From positions 1,058,988-1,122,987 of the forward strand of contig CM036167.1 in NCBI GenBank assembly GCA_020631735.1: DNA of 64,000 nt, read 5' to 3'. Origin of the DNA: Saccharum officinarum. Taxonomy: Eukaryota > Streptophyta > Magnoliopsida > Poales > Poaceae. The notes beneath the pieces were generated by a model. That model did no database searches. It was not told the DNA's origin and saw only the letters and a program-made list of their open reading frames with translations. Of the stretch, positions 47,505 through 57,166 are shown one piece after another (position 1 is the first letter of the stretch; each line of letters begins with the position of its first letter). The position numbers and the translations under genes are program-made.

Positions 47505-48651
47505 GTGTGTTTGCTAGATAACACTTGTAACAGTCAAGAGTGAACATAAAGGACATTCAAGGGCATAGCAGTCCAAATAAATAAGAGATTATGTAAAATA
47601 ATAACAATATAGGCATATAGTTGTACTATATAGGATGCAAATTGAATGACAATATCATTTCCAGTAAAAAGAATCGCCAAGCGTACCTTTTTTATAACAT
47701 TAATATAGATCAAAATGCCCACAAAAAGATGCTATGCATTTTGCAGCTCCAAGGCAGATATCTCAATTTGTATATGTGTGTGCCATAGAGTAGCATATAC
47801 ATATCTTTCATGTACTCTTAGTTAAGCACATCAAGAGAAGTTACCTTGGCCTTATGGCTCCCTATGCCCCACATCATGTGTTACTACTTTCTGCAGATAA
47901 GTTTGTTCCTCACATGGCAACCAATACTGGGGTTGTGATGCCACTTTTATATGACCTCAAACATGATGATCTTAGTTAGAGCATTCCTTATAATTGATAT
48001 AACAGGGGTAAAGCAAAGTGTCATGGATTGGGCTGCCAAATGGGCTAGTGTCGTGCTGCTATAAAGGTTCAGAGAATATATGCCAGGAAAGGTGATCGAA
48101 CAGAACAAGTATAGGGCTATAGGCTCTGTCTTCTCCTACCTCTGAACTCTGCTCATGTACTAGTTCTTGCTACCTGCCTCTGATTCCTTGCTATTTCCTG
48201 TCTCAATCCCATTCTGATTCTCTTGTGTTGTATCCCAAACCACCAATCACTGCTATTGCTGAGATTTGTCGGTCTAGGACCGTGACACAAAGTCATGTAA
48301 TTATTCAACAGGCATGTTACTATATATAAGAAGAAGATTTAAGTATTGACCAAAATCATAGTAGCACAGCGAGTTAAGCCAGCCTTGATTTCACCCTCTA
48401 TTGACGAATAGGTGCATATAGAATGTCCCTGGTTAATTGCTATATGGAAACCCCATGACTAAATTTAGCAGTGGCAATCGAAGCAAATCCATGTCCACGC
48501 AGTGCTACGACCTACGGTTCCATCAACATCGAATTTTGGTTTTGGTTTTTGGATAGTCAGCCGTGCCGCCCACCCGAATTCCATCTTCTAGAAGTCAACC
48601 AGAGTTTTTCCGTGGAGGCTGGTGAGGCAGGTGAGGTGGGGTCTGCGTTAC
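47505..48651 (-). other. remainder of AIP2 intron 1
   Basis: About 1.1 kb of intron with no recognisable gene or element. Confidence 0.5.
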
Positions 48652-48810
48652 CGATTTGCGGAGGGTGGGGGAGGCGCCGGCGTAGCGGTCCCGGACGGCG
48701 GCGGCGAGTTCGTTCACGGCCTCCTCGAAGTGCTGCTTCTTCCCGAGCCTCTGCCGCAGCGCCTGGAGGCGCGCCTCCACCGCGGCCTCGTCCGTAGCGG
48801 TCGCCGACAT

Positions 48811-49054
48811 GGCGGCAGGCTGTGTGGTGTGGTGGGGGAGAGCAGGGGCCCCCGATTTGGATCCGCGTCCTGCGATTTCGAGAGTTTCTGGGCTTGTATA
48901 GGTAGGATTAGGAATCGAAGGTTGGCTGGCGTGCGTCGCCGCGGCGGAGGTATAAAAGGAAGGAAGGCCGGTGCCGGAGGTGGGCGCCGCGCGCTGGCTT
49001 GGAGGAGAGGAAAGAAAGACCGCGGTAGGAGGGACGGAGGCCGCTGGCCAGGGA
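48811..49054 (-). promoter_or_regulatory. 5' UTR and proximal promoter of AIP2 remnant, cut by MULE
   Basis: GC-rich sequence with TATAAAAG on the plus strand near 48950. The MULE begins at 49055, separating the gene from its distal promoter. Confidence 0.4.
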
Positions 49055-49815
49055 GAATTTTTTTATATATTTTAAGCTCAAATTTAAAACATATTTTGGA
49101 TTTAATCCGGATTTGAAATTTTTTTAAAAAACTAGCCCGTTTGGCCCGCCACCTAGCCCTGGGCGTTCGGTCTGACCGAACCGATCGGTCTCGGTCTTCG
49201 GTCATTTCAAAAGTTCGGTCATCTAAAAACGGAGACCGATCGGTTAGTTTTAAAACTCAGGACCGAGCAAGTTCGGTCTCGGTTAGTTCGGTTTGGTCTC
49301 GGTCATGACCGAACTAACTGAACTTCACAAAAACAACTACTAAATATTGTAATTTATAGCAAATTTTACCAATATTTTTTCTATTTCAAGGCAAAAATAC
49401 AATACAAAATATAGATTAAACATAGTGATAAGAGTGATGGTTGATATAAACCCACTAGAATAAATATTATATCATTAATAATAGTCTAAATTACATATTA
49501 TGTCAACAAAATTTAAATGTTCGGTTAATTCGGTTAGTTCGGTTACCCGAGGGTAATGACCGAACTAAGTCCGGTTAGTTCGGTTACTTCAAACTGAAGA
49601 CCGAACTTGTGACCGAAATTTTCGGTCTCGGTCTCGGTTAGTTCGGTTCGGTTTTCGGTCTTCGGTTAATTATGCCCAGGGCTGCCGCCACCATGCATGG
49701 CGGGGCAATTGAATTGGACCCCGCCATGCATGGTGGCAGGGTCCATGTGCCACGTGGCAGCCCACTGGAAGACGTGAAAAGGCGTACCCCGCCCCCATCA
49801 TGGCGGGGTACGGCC
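49055..49815 (+). repeat. left TIR of MULE, interrupted by hAT
   Basis: Excluding 49154-49692 the sequence aligns to the right TIR, including CCGCCACCATGCATGG across the hAT insertion point. Confidence 0.8.
49154..49684. mobile_element. non-autonomous hAT element (531 bp) in the MULE TIR
   Basis: Ends TAGCCCTGGGC and GCCCAGGGCTG are inverted repeats with one mismatch. A perfect 8-bp duplication CCGCCACC lies at 49146-49153 and 49685-49692, the hAT signature. Both ends are packed with TTCGGT/ACCGAA units and the middle is AT-rich. No transposase. Confidence 0.85.
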
Positions 49816-49984
49816 CCACTTAAACGGCCGCACCCCGCTCGCACCCGTAGCCCGCCGACCGCCACCGCCGTGTCGAGCGCCGCCCCCCCCCCCCCCGCGC
49901 CAGCGCCCGTGTCCGCTCCCCCGCAGCCCGTCGGCCGCCGCAGCCGCCGGCCGCCGCGCCCCCGGCCGCCGACCAGAGAATCAG

Positions 49985-50524
49985 ATTGTGCCAATGGCTT
50001 TTGCTTTGACGGAGGGGGAGAACAATGATTCATGGTCATGGTTCATGTGTCTGCTCCGTGTTCATGTGCTTGGGCCTTCTCGCACCATTTGTTTGATTTC
50101 GGACCGTCACATTGGAATTCTTAATGCTGCCGGTGAACATATTGATGGGCACCCGCCCCTAGTGCACCGTTGGTGCATGCGGCATTTTGCCGCCAATTTC
50201 TGGCGGCATCAACGGAAGAAGGAGGTGGCTGACAAGTTAAAGGAGCTTTGCAATAAATGTACGGAACGCGAGTTCAACGAGACAATGGTGGAACTAGAGA
50301 AGATGCTCAACCAAGCGGGCAAGGCATGGTTAGAGCAGCAGATGGAAAATAAAGCCAAGTGGGCATTAGCATATGATGAGGGCGACTTTCGGTACGACAT
50401 CATGACAACGAACTCCTCTGAGTCTTTCAATCGTGTGTTCAAAGGCGTTCGATCTCTCCCAGTGTCCGGTATTGTTGAGTTCTCTTTTAAGAAGTTTGAC
50501 TTTCAAAGAAGTTTGACTTTCAAA
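49985..50524 (+). pseudogene. MULE transposase, central and C-terminal part
   Basis: The frame encodes FALTEGENNDSWSWFM, CLISDRHIGIL, HRWCMRHFAANFW and TTNSSESFNRVFKG, all landmarks of plant Mutator-type transposases: the second catalytic aspartate region and the C2H2-like part. The N-terminal half, with DNA-binding zinc region and first catalytic residue, is missing. A GC-rich non-coding stretch joins the coding region abruptly near 49985. At the 3' side homology stops at a 17-bp tandem duplication (50491-50524). It therefore cannot give an active enzyme. Confidence 0.85.
50491..50524 (+). repeat. 17-bp tandem duplication at transposase breakpoint
   Basis: GAAGTTTGACTTTCAAA twice in a row, exactly where transposase homology ends and the accessory gene ends. 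Confidence 0.9.
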
Positions 50525-51803
50525 AACGCAATGACTCACTCGCACATAATGAGGCAATAGTATCGTTCAAGCCTTGTATCTCTGCTCTCTCAGCCTCCTC
50601 TGCAGCCTTCCTTACATCCTCTTCAGCCTTCCTTGCCCGGTACTCCTCTACCTCCTTTTTCCTCTTCTCGTACCACTTCTTCCACGCAATACTCTCTAGG
50701 TTACGAACACGCATCTCTTGGGCCCATCGTAGCATTTTCTTCTTATGGTTCTTCACGAAATCGGTGACGTAGTTTACAGGATATCCTCTCATCTTGCGAA
50801 GTGCTACTCTTCTCTTATACTCATCCTTGAACTTAAACACATCATCATATGATTCCCATTTGCATTTCTGAGTGCTCTGTTGCAACAAATAGATGAACAC
50901 AAAGTTAGCGTACCAAAACAAACAAAATAAAATATTAGCACTAAGTGTCAACAGTCCTAGCAAACCTCGTCATAATCGATCATGTGGCCACAGAAGTGGC
51001 CAATCCCAAGGCCTGAAGGGACTAGGCCGTAGCTAGCTTCGACACCACATTTGCACATCACAGGAGGCGCAATAGACCTCCTCTTCTTCTTCCACTCTAG
51101 CACCTCCTCCTTCTCCGGCTCCGGCCAATGGCTCTTTAGACCATAGACCCACTCCGCGAAACAGCACTTTGGAAAATCACGATCCTACAAAATCAAAACA
51201 TTAAAACACACATATAGGACATGACATTTCAAGGTTAACTCAAACCTTACTTCACGCCATAGAGGACAAATGAACTCTTGTTCATTGCGTGGGTTTATCA
51301 CGGCTTGCTCTCCGCAATGGCACTTCGGAGGATCCTCGAGCCGCCATGCCGATGCTACGGCCTTCTCTTCCTCCGTCATAGGAGGAGGGTTGGTAGGGGG
51401 CGGAACCCAGTGAGTAAACACCTCACGCTTGCAATGATCAATGCCGGGGTAGAAAAGGAGAATCCTTGGGTCAAACTTGTCCGGACCGTCGATCCATTGG
51501 AAGAAAAAGCACCGGAAGTACGGCTACAAAAAAGTTTCAATAATCTCATCGCCAATACAACATCAGAAACCAATAAGAAAAACAAAGGGCACAATTACTT
51601 ACCCTACAACTATAACATGTGTAGAAGCAACATGCCGCAGTATCCGGATGTCTCGACTGGCCCACGTGCGCCGGATGACCACAGTCACAGTTAGGGAAAG
51701 GTTCCTCGGGAGGCACGGGCGCATCCTTGTAAGACACATCAGGGTACATCTCTCTAGGACGACCCTTTTGCCTCCATATCGACTCACGATACAAGTCCTC
51801 CAT
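50520..51803 (-). CDS. MULE accessory protein with three GRF-like zinc motifs and coiled coil
   Basis: Four exons on the minus strand join in frame to 349 aa: 51803-51603, 51523-51251, 51184-50966, 50876-50520; introns are GT-AG. A non-coding 5' exon ending at 52007 (donor GTAAAA) is likely, since AG stands directly before the ATG. Three CxC...C...C motifs resemble GRF-type zinc fingers: C39/C41, C63, C72 with CFFFQW; C135/C137, C153, C165 with CCFAEW; C202/C204, C223, C236 with CKWE. Residues about 240-345 are charged and helical (EYRARKAEEDVRKAAEEAER), a probable coiled coil. GRF fingers in other proteins bind single-stranded DNA or RNA. It starts near the right TIR, which may supply its promoter, and runs convergent to the transposase. 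The stop codon falls at the junction with the transposase fragment, so the natural C terminus may be lost. Function in transposition is inference. Confidence 0.75.
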
Positions 51804-52199
51804 CTAAAAACACGAAATGATTTCAACACAAAACACATATCACTTATAATTCTTACAATTCAAAAATAATCCACAATATCAATACGATTAAAACTAATAT
51901 AACTTTACTAACTACATTAACCAAACATACTACAACTAAGCAAACTAACATTACTCTAGCAGACTCCAAACATTCTATAGAAACGAAAAGTAAATAAAAA
52001 TTTTACCTTCCTTATACGAAGGGTGGCCGGGACAAGGTCCGACGATGGGGCGGTAGCCGACGGGGAGGGGCACTAGGGGGAGGGGTGCCAGAGAAGGGAG
52101 CTGAGGGGAGGGGAGCTCAGGTGCTGGGGCGGAGAGGGACGCTGCGGGGTATGGAATGGAAGGAAAGCCAAAAACAAGAAGGGCCCGGCCTTTTCAATG

Positions 52200-52466
52200 G
52201 GCGGGGTTGTACCCCGCCATGATCTGTGGCGGGTTAGGCGTAGCCCACCATGATGCGTGGCGGGGTACGCCTTTCCACGTTTCCCAGCCACGTCAGCATT
52301 CACTACCCGCTGCATGTCACGTGGCACCTGCACCCCGCCACCATGCATGGCGGAGTTCAGTTCAATTGCCCCGCCATGCATGGTGGCGGGGCCAAACGGG
52401 CTAGTTTTAAAAAAAAATCAAATCCAGGTCAAATCCAAAATATGTTTCAAATTTGGGCTAAAAAAT
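52200..52466 (-). repeat. right TIR of MULE
   Basis: Inverted relative to 49055-49815. Contains palindromic CCGCCATGCATGGTGGCGG and several ACCCCGCCA units. Confidence 0.8.
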
Positions 52467-52571
52467 CACCAGGGACAGGGAGGCGGGCGGTGCCGCTCGA
52501 CGGGACGGGCGGAGCGTTAACTTGAGACGGCGGCTTTGGTAGCCAGATTTTTTTTGATCCTTCACCAGGCT

Positions 52572-53225
52572 CTATGGCCTTATATTACGAGATTCAAGCT
52601 CAGCCAAATTGCGAGCAGTCCAACGGATTACAAATTCCGGGAGGGGATCAGTCCATAGACAAAACTGACTCGGGTCCCAACTCATACCCAAACTAGCAAG
52701 CTCATGCGCAGACGAGTTACAAGACCTCGAAATCTTACAAATACTTGTGCAACTAAAACTATCTAGGAGAAGACTACGGATATTCGCGAACAAACCACCT
52801 CCAATAGCCAAATCACTAGACGACGAAGTGATCGCATCTTTCAACTGTGAGGAATCAGTCTCAAGCACAACCAGGGAAATGCCGAAGTGCTCTGCTGCTT
52901 CTAGTGCTTGCTTACACGCCATCGTCTCTGCGAGCAGAGCATCATGCACCGGGCCAAGATTCCCTGCCCCAGCTAGGACAGCAGAACCATCATGGTCACG
53001 GATTATGAAACCCCATGCGCCAGCCTTGGTCTCCTTTCTGAAGGCACCATCAACATTTATCTTGAGGATATCAGGTGGAGGCGGTGACCATCTCTGGGTG
53101 GGTGATGCCGACGATGCCAATGCTTGAGCGCTTGACATCTGAATGTCAGACACCATACCAACTACTGCTCTCACCGTCTCTTGGCATGCTTGCATAAGCT
53201 CACCAACGTTCACTTTATTTCTCAC
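52572..53225 (-). pseudogene. LINE RNase H domain
   Basis: The frame includes KINVDGAFRKETKAGAWGFI, AETMACKQALEAAE, VLETDSSQLKDAI and SSAHELASLG, giving the D, E, D and H positions of the plant LINE RNase H (RVT_3) domain. It degrades RNA in the RNA:DNA hybrid during LINE copying. The domain itself looks whole, but it is the last piece of a broken ORF2, which carries an in-frame TGA near 54836, a frame change near 54780 and the TRIM insertion. Without the upstream RT it is not a functional gene. Confidence 0.85.
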
Positions 53226-53401
53226 GTCCCACCAGTGCTAAAGAAGCACAATCATAAGGAGACCAACATCTGTTCTCAGTTTCAAAACTTCAGATATGAA
53301 CTCCTCTGCAGTACTGGTATGCAGCAGCTGAAGTCTGATATGTTCAATTCCCAACTCCCTCCAACACTGCCGGATAGCTTTGCATTTTATAAAACAATGT
53401 C

Positions 53402-53673
53402 TGTAACGTCCCGCCTCTCCGAGGCCGGGCCCGCTTACATCTGGCCGCTTCCTAGGACATAGACTGCCCTCACAGACCAACAGAAGTCTTTTCTGCGCAC
53501 TTTGTCCTCACTCATGCGCACCCGGGAAGAACTTCCCGGTCGGTCACCCATCGCTCCAGGCCAAGCACGCTTAACTTTGGAGTTCTTTCGAGATGAGCTT
53601 CCGGAAAAGAAGTTGCAACTTATTGGTATGAGTATCCTATTAATCCTGTTAAGCCTTAGGCCGGGATGTTACA
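53402..53673 (-). repeat. Cassandra 3' LTR (272 bp)
   Basis: Plus-strand ends TGTAACGTCCCG and CCGGGATGTTACA; I find no difference from 53878-54149. Confidence 0.92.
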
Positions 53674-53877
53674 TCCTCACCCCCTTAAGAGATCGACGTC
53701 CTCGTCGATCAATCCCAAGCCAGGAGCGTCCTCTCTTGGCCACGTCCGTATGTCCAGAGCCAGCGCATGTGCCATGCTGTGTGACCACGACGGATCCACA
53801 CCAGCCATGCGCACCATGCCTGCGCAACTGCGACACACGCGCCCGTGAAACCGCGAGAGTCGGCTCTGATACCATTC

Positions 53878-54149
53878 TGTAACGTCCCGCCTCTCCGAGG
53901 CCGGGCCCGCTTACATCTGGCCGCTTCCTAGGACATAGACTGCCCTCACAGACCAACAGAAGTCTTTTCTGCGCACTTTGTCCTCACTCATGCGCACCCG
54001 GGAAGAACTTCCCGGTCGGTCACCCATCGCTCCAGGCCAAGCACGCTTAACTTTGGAGTTCTTTCGAGATGAGCTTCCGGAAAAGAAGTTGCAACTTATT
54101 GGTATGAGTATCCTATTAATCCTGTTAAGCCTTAGGCCGGGATGTTACA
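53878..54149 (-). repeat. Cassandra 5' LTR (272 bp)
   Basis: Same ends and length as the other LTR. In minus orientation it comes first and would supply the transcript start. Confidence 0.92.
54001..54060 (-). promoter_or_regulatory. 5S rRNA-like segment in Cassandra LTR (Pol III internal promoter)
   Basis: Minus strand contains AACTCCAAAGTTAAGCGTGC and GATGGGTGACC...CCGGGAAG, matching the A-box and C-box parts of plant 5S rRNA genes. The other LTR has the same at 53525-53584. In Cassandra these are reported to drive RNA polymerase III transcription. Confidence 0.88.
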
Positions 54150-55010
54150 GTCCACCATCTTCATCAAAACGGAAACATACCGGGCATCTAGTGTCGAGTC
54201 GAATTCCTCGTCTGCCAATGTTTTGTTTGAGGGCCAAACTATTGTGAGCAACCCTCCACACAAATTGCTTGATCTTAGGAGGACCAGGGAGTCTCCAAAT
54301 TTTCTTCCAAATATTACCACCAGTGCCATTAGGTGGTCTGGATGATTCACCTTTTTGACGAGTGAGCATAAGCTCAGCTTCATCTTCTAGCACATGGTAA
54401 GCCGACTTTACAGAAAACATGTCTTTTTATCAAAGTGCCAGGCCATAGTGTCTTCCCAATCAACATGTACTGGGATGGCTAGAATGTTCAGTGCATCTTC
54501 TTCCCAAAAGAGATCCTTCACTAGGTCAATATCCCAGGAACCGGTATATGGGTCAATCAACTCAGAGACTTTGGACGGTAAGGTGCCAGCTCGGGGGGTT
54601 CTAGGATGCCTAGTAAACCCTGCAGGAATCCATGGGTCCTCCCAAATGCGAACACTGCTTCCATCACCTATCCTCCAAATAATTCCTTTCTCCATTGCTC
54701 TTAGTCCCCCTGACCAAGTTGCGCCAAGTATATGACATCCCAGGCCCTTCCTTCGCAGCCCACAAATTACCATCAGACCAGTATCTAGCTTTCAACAATC
54801 GAGCACAAAGTGATTCCGGCTGCTGGACCAGACGTCAGCTTTGGCGGGCTAGCATTGCAAGATTGAACAGGTGCAAGTCCCGATATCCCAACCCACCCTT
54901 CTCCGTTTGACTTGATAGCGTTTTCCAGGAAAGCCAATGCAACTTCTTCTCATTTTCCTGTTGTGCCCACCAGAATCTGCATATCATGGTACTGATCTCA
55001 TCACACAAAG
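54150..55010 (-). pseudogene. LINE ORF2 fragment: post-RT and zf-RVT region
   Basis: Pieces in different frames: LHWLSWKTLSSQTEKGGLGY (to a TGA near 54836), then IIWRIGDGSSVRIWEDPWIP (54773-54408), then FSVKSAYHVLEDEAEL with KIWRLPGPPKIKQFVWR and TRCPVCFRFDEDGG (54420-54150), where the TRIM interrupts the zf-RVT domain between its cysteines and histidine. Known from other plant LINEs to lie between RT and RNase H. Confidence 0.85.
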
Positions 55011-56611
55011 TGAAAGGATCTAATAGGCCTAGAGGGGGGTGAATAGGCGGATCTAAAAACCTAAAACTCAAAACTCAACGCGGAAGTTAAAACACTGACC
55101 GGTACCACTGGTTGGTTTGGACCGGTACTACCGGTGAGGGATCACCGGTACTACCGACGCACACCACCGGTACTACCGGTACCCTACTGAAACTAAGAAA
55201 TCAGAGATTTGCGAGTTGTGATTTCAGATCTGAGTTTTACCCCACTACCGAAGATGATGTTGATGAAGTTTATGAACTCTCCTTTCTTGTTCCTTAACCA
55301 AGTAGTAGATCGAGCACCCACAACCTATGAAAGAGATATGAAAGAGGGAGAACACAAAGAACAAGTAATATCTCAAGTGAACACAAATAACAACAACAAC
55401 AAGCACGCAGGACACATGATTTAACCCGAGGTTCGGCAACCCCACAAAGGAGTTCCTACGTCCTTGTTGTTGAGGTGACCACTAAGGTCGGAGTCTATTC
55501 CACCTCCTTGCCTCCCTCAAGCAACCACAAAGGTTAGCCCAAGATTTCCACTAAGAATACAAGGGTAATACAAACACTTCGGGGTGCCCTCACAAGTAGA
55601 ACAACACGGGCAACCACGAAGAACACCTAGCCGGCTAGGGTTCCAAGAACCCAAGAGTAACAAACACAAACCAAGCCAACTAGGAGGGGAACCAAGTGCT
55701 CAAGATGTGAAACGAAGCTTTCCACTCTTAAATCTCTCCTCTCTGCATAGATCTTGCAAGGGATTGGATTTGAGAGCAAAGAGGAAGAGAGAGAGGGTGA
55801 GACAATGCTTGAGAGCTGTTTGTCTGAAGGTTGGTGGGAGTAAATGGCATAGGTAACGGTTAGAAATGAAGGGGAGAGCTATTTATACTCTTATCTTCGA
55901 AGCGGTACCGGTACTACCGGTGAGTACCCACCGGTACTGCCGGTCCTAAGGGTTCCGACCGTTACAGCCAACCTACTGGAGACTTTGCGAGAAAATAGCC
56001 TACCAGTACTACTGGTCTTTCACCGGTACTACCGGTCAACGACCGGTACCACCGATAGTACAGATTTTGGCAAAGACAAGTTTTGCGGGAAAAAGACTTA
56101 CCGGTACTACCGGACTTTCACCGGTACCACCGGTCAATGGCCGGTACTACCGGTCAACCACCGATACTACCGCTAGAGCAAAAACTCGCAGAACTAAGGC
56201 GCTGACACCGGCAGGATTTATGCCTACCGGTACAACTGGTGGTTCACCGGTACTACCGGTACTCCCAGGCATAAAACACTTCTCTAAGTGTCCGTGAGTG
56301 CAAAGGTGTCTCTCAAACGCTTAAACAAACACAAATTGAGCATAAGTTTTCCCTCTAGATAGCCTAATTTGTATCCCTCTTGATAGTGCGGCGTTTCCTA
56401 TAACTCAAGTCAAAAGATAAGATCTAATCGACCCACTTGAGACGGAATGCTTTCCAGCCAAAGGAATTGAGGGTGCTAACATCACCAAATGTGACCATAC
56501 AAATTCTTTCATTGAACTAACACCTGCATATTCACTTAGATAGACATGTTAGTCCCCAATTTGATTGTCATTAATTATCCAAAACCCACAACGGGGGCGA
56601 ATGCACTTACA
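55011..56611 (-). repeat. Sirevirus 3' LTR (1601 bp)
   Basis: On the minus strand it starts TGTAAGTGCATTCGCCCC directly after the polypurine tract and ends AGATCCTTTCA. It is crowded with about 16 palindromes of type ACCGGTACTACCGGT at 55098-55180, 55900-56060 and 56100-56260. Confidence 0.82.
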
Positions 56612-56612
56612 A

Positions 56613-56625
56613 ACTCCCCCTTTTT
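56613..56625 (-). promoter_or_regulatory. polypurine tract
   Basis: Minus strand AAAAAGGGGGAG, just before the 3' LTR. Similar tracts at 56775-56785 and 57106-57115 suggest the multiple tracts described for Sireviruses. Confidence 0.75.
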
Positions 56626-57166
56626 GGTAATTGATGACAACCAACTTAGGCTTACATAAGGTGTAAAGAATTGAAGAATTTGAATTTCAAACTTTACAAG
56701 AGGCCCCCCATCAGTGTATGCATTGAACTTGAATCTCAACATTGATCATAATCAATATGCATACATAAGGGAAGCTCCCCCTAAATTTTGCAATTCGTGG
56801 GGTGCCTAAAAGTGTATGACAAGAAATATAACGTGATGCATGAGACATGACTTATCACACAAACACAGGAAAGGCTAAGGTAGAAAGAAAAGAACTTAAA
56901 AACAACAAAGCCAAACTAAGCCAACACACAACATAAAAAAAATCTAGGCAAACATAGGCAAACATAACAAATAAGCATAAGTGATTAGCCTACAATCATC
57001 CATCATCACACCAATAGTTCTTAGTCCACCATACATAGTTCACCACAAGGTTTGGAATTATTACACGACCATTAACTACCTATTACATAGATGATAAGCC
57101 TAACACTCCCCCTTTGGCATCAAATGCCAAAAAGGGTAGGCACGGAAACGACCAAGGTAGCGAAAT
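56626..57166 (-). other. non-coding region between extra ORF and LTR
   Basis: AT-rich apart from the two additional polypurine tracts; no coding sequence seen. Confidence 0.6.

Larger units (their letters stand above)
46405..48810 (-). pseudogene. AIP2: AIP2-type E3 ubiquitin ligase gene, 3' truncated (RING lost)
   Basis: Three exons join in frame on the minus strand: 48810-48652 (MSATATDEAAVEARLQALRQ), 47151-46938 (MYSTVCRVATVLQTRYTA) and 46542 to about 46405 (TRFLFEGHLTVGQEPPPPAW). Introns begin GT and end AG. This is the N-terminal region of plant AIP2 proteins, RING-type E3 ligases whose Arabidopsis member targets the seed regulator ABI3. Family proteins continue to a C-terminal RING finger of about 50 residues. 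Here homology stops after GDQDGNSNR, no donor site follows, and the frame ends at 46373 after unrelated residues. The fragment would lack ligase activity. A MULE sits about 245 bp upstream of the ATG. Real gene start with lost end, rather than a captured piece, is my preferred reading. Confidence 0.75.
49055..52466. mobile_element. Mutator-like element (MULE) with long TIRs
   Basis: Terminal inverted repeats of about 200-260 bp (left 49055-49153 plus 49693-49815, right 52200-52466) share AAAACTAGCCCGTTTGGCC and CATGCATGGCGGGGCAATTG. Flanks are GGCCAGGGA and CACCAGGGA, a 9-bp duplication with two mismatches. Inside are a 5'-truncated transposase on the plus strand and a four-exon gene on the minus strand. 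A hAT element interrupts the left TIR. The broken transposase means it is no longer autonomous. Confidence 0.85.
53402..54149 (-). mobile_element. Cassandra TRIM retrotransposon (748 bp)
   Basis: Two 272-bp LTRs, apparently identical, enclose 204 bp. The minus-strand primer-binding site TGGTATCAGAGCC (53874-53862) stands three bases after the 5' LTR, and a polypurine run AAGGGGGTGAGG precedes the 3' LTR. Each LTR carries a 5S rRNA-like segment, the hallmark of Cassandra, a terminal-repeat element in miniature with no protein. The flanks share GTC only, so the duplication is short or unclear. It interrupts the LINE. Confidence 0.92.
52548..55010 (-). mobile_element. L1-type LINE, 3' part, split by TRIM and cut by Sirevirus
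   Basis: Minus-strand coding sequence for the end of a plant LINE ORF2: the region after RT (CRFWWAQQENEKKLHWLSW, 54990-54835), a zf-RVT-like domain (54420-54145 and, after the TRIM, 53400-53238) and RNase H (53225-52572), followed by a short A run at 52555-52548. The 5' part lies beyond the Sirevirus inserted at 55011. Confidence 0.88.

Noticed and set aside
48622..49205. Overlapping ORFs at the AIP2 promoter and first exon
   Set aside because: Antisense or composition-driven shadows of AIP2 exon 1 and the MULE TIR.
49672..50028. Proline-rich protein fused to the transposase
   Set aside because: The GC-rich stretch with a C run is TIR/leader sequence; the junction near 49985 is a deletion breakpoint.
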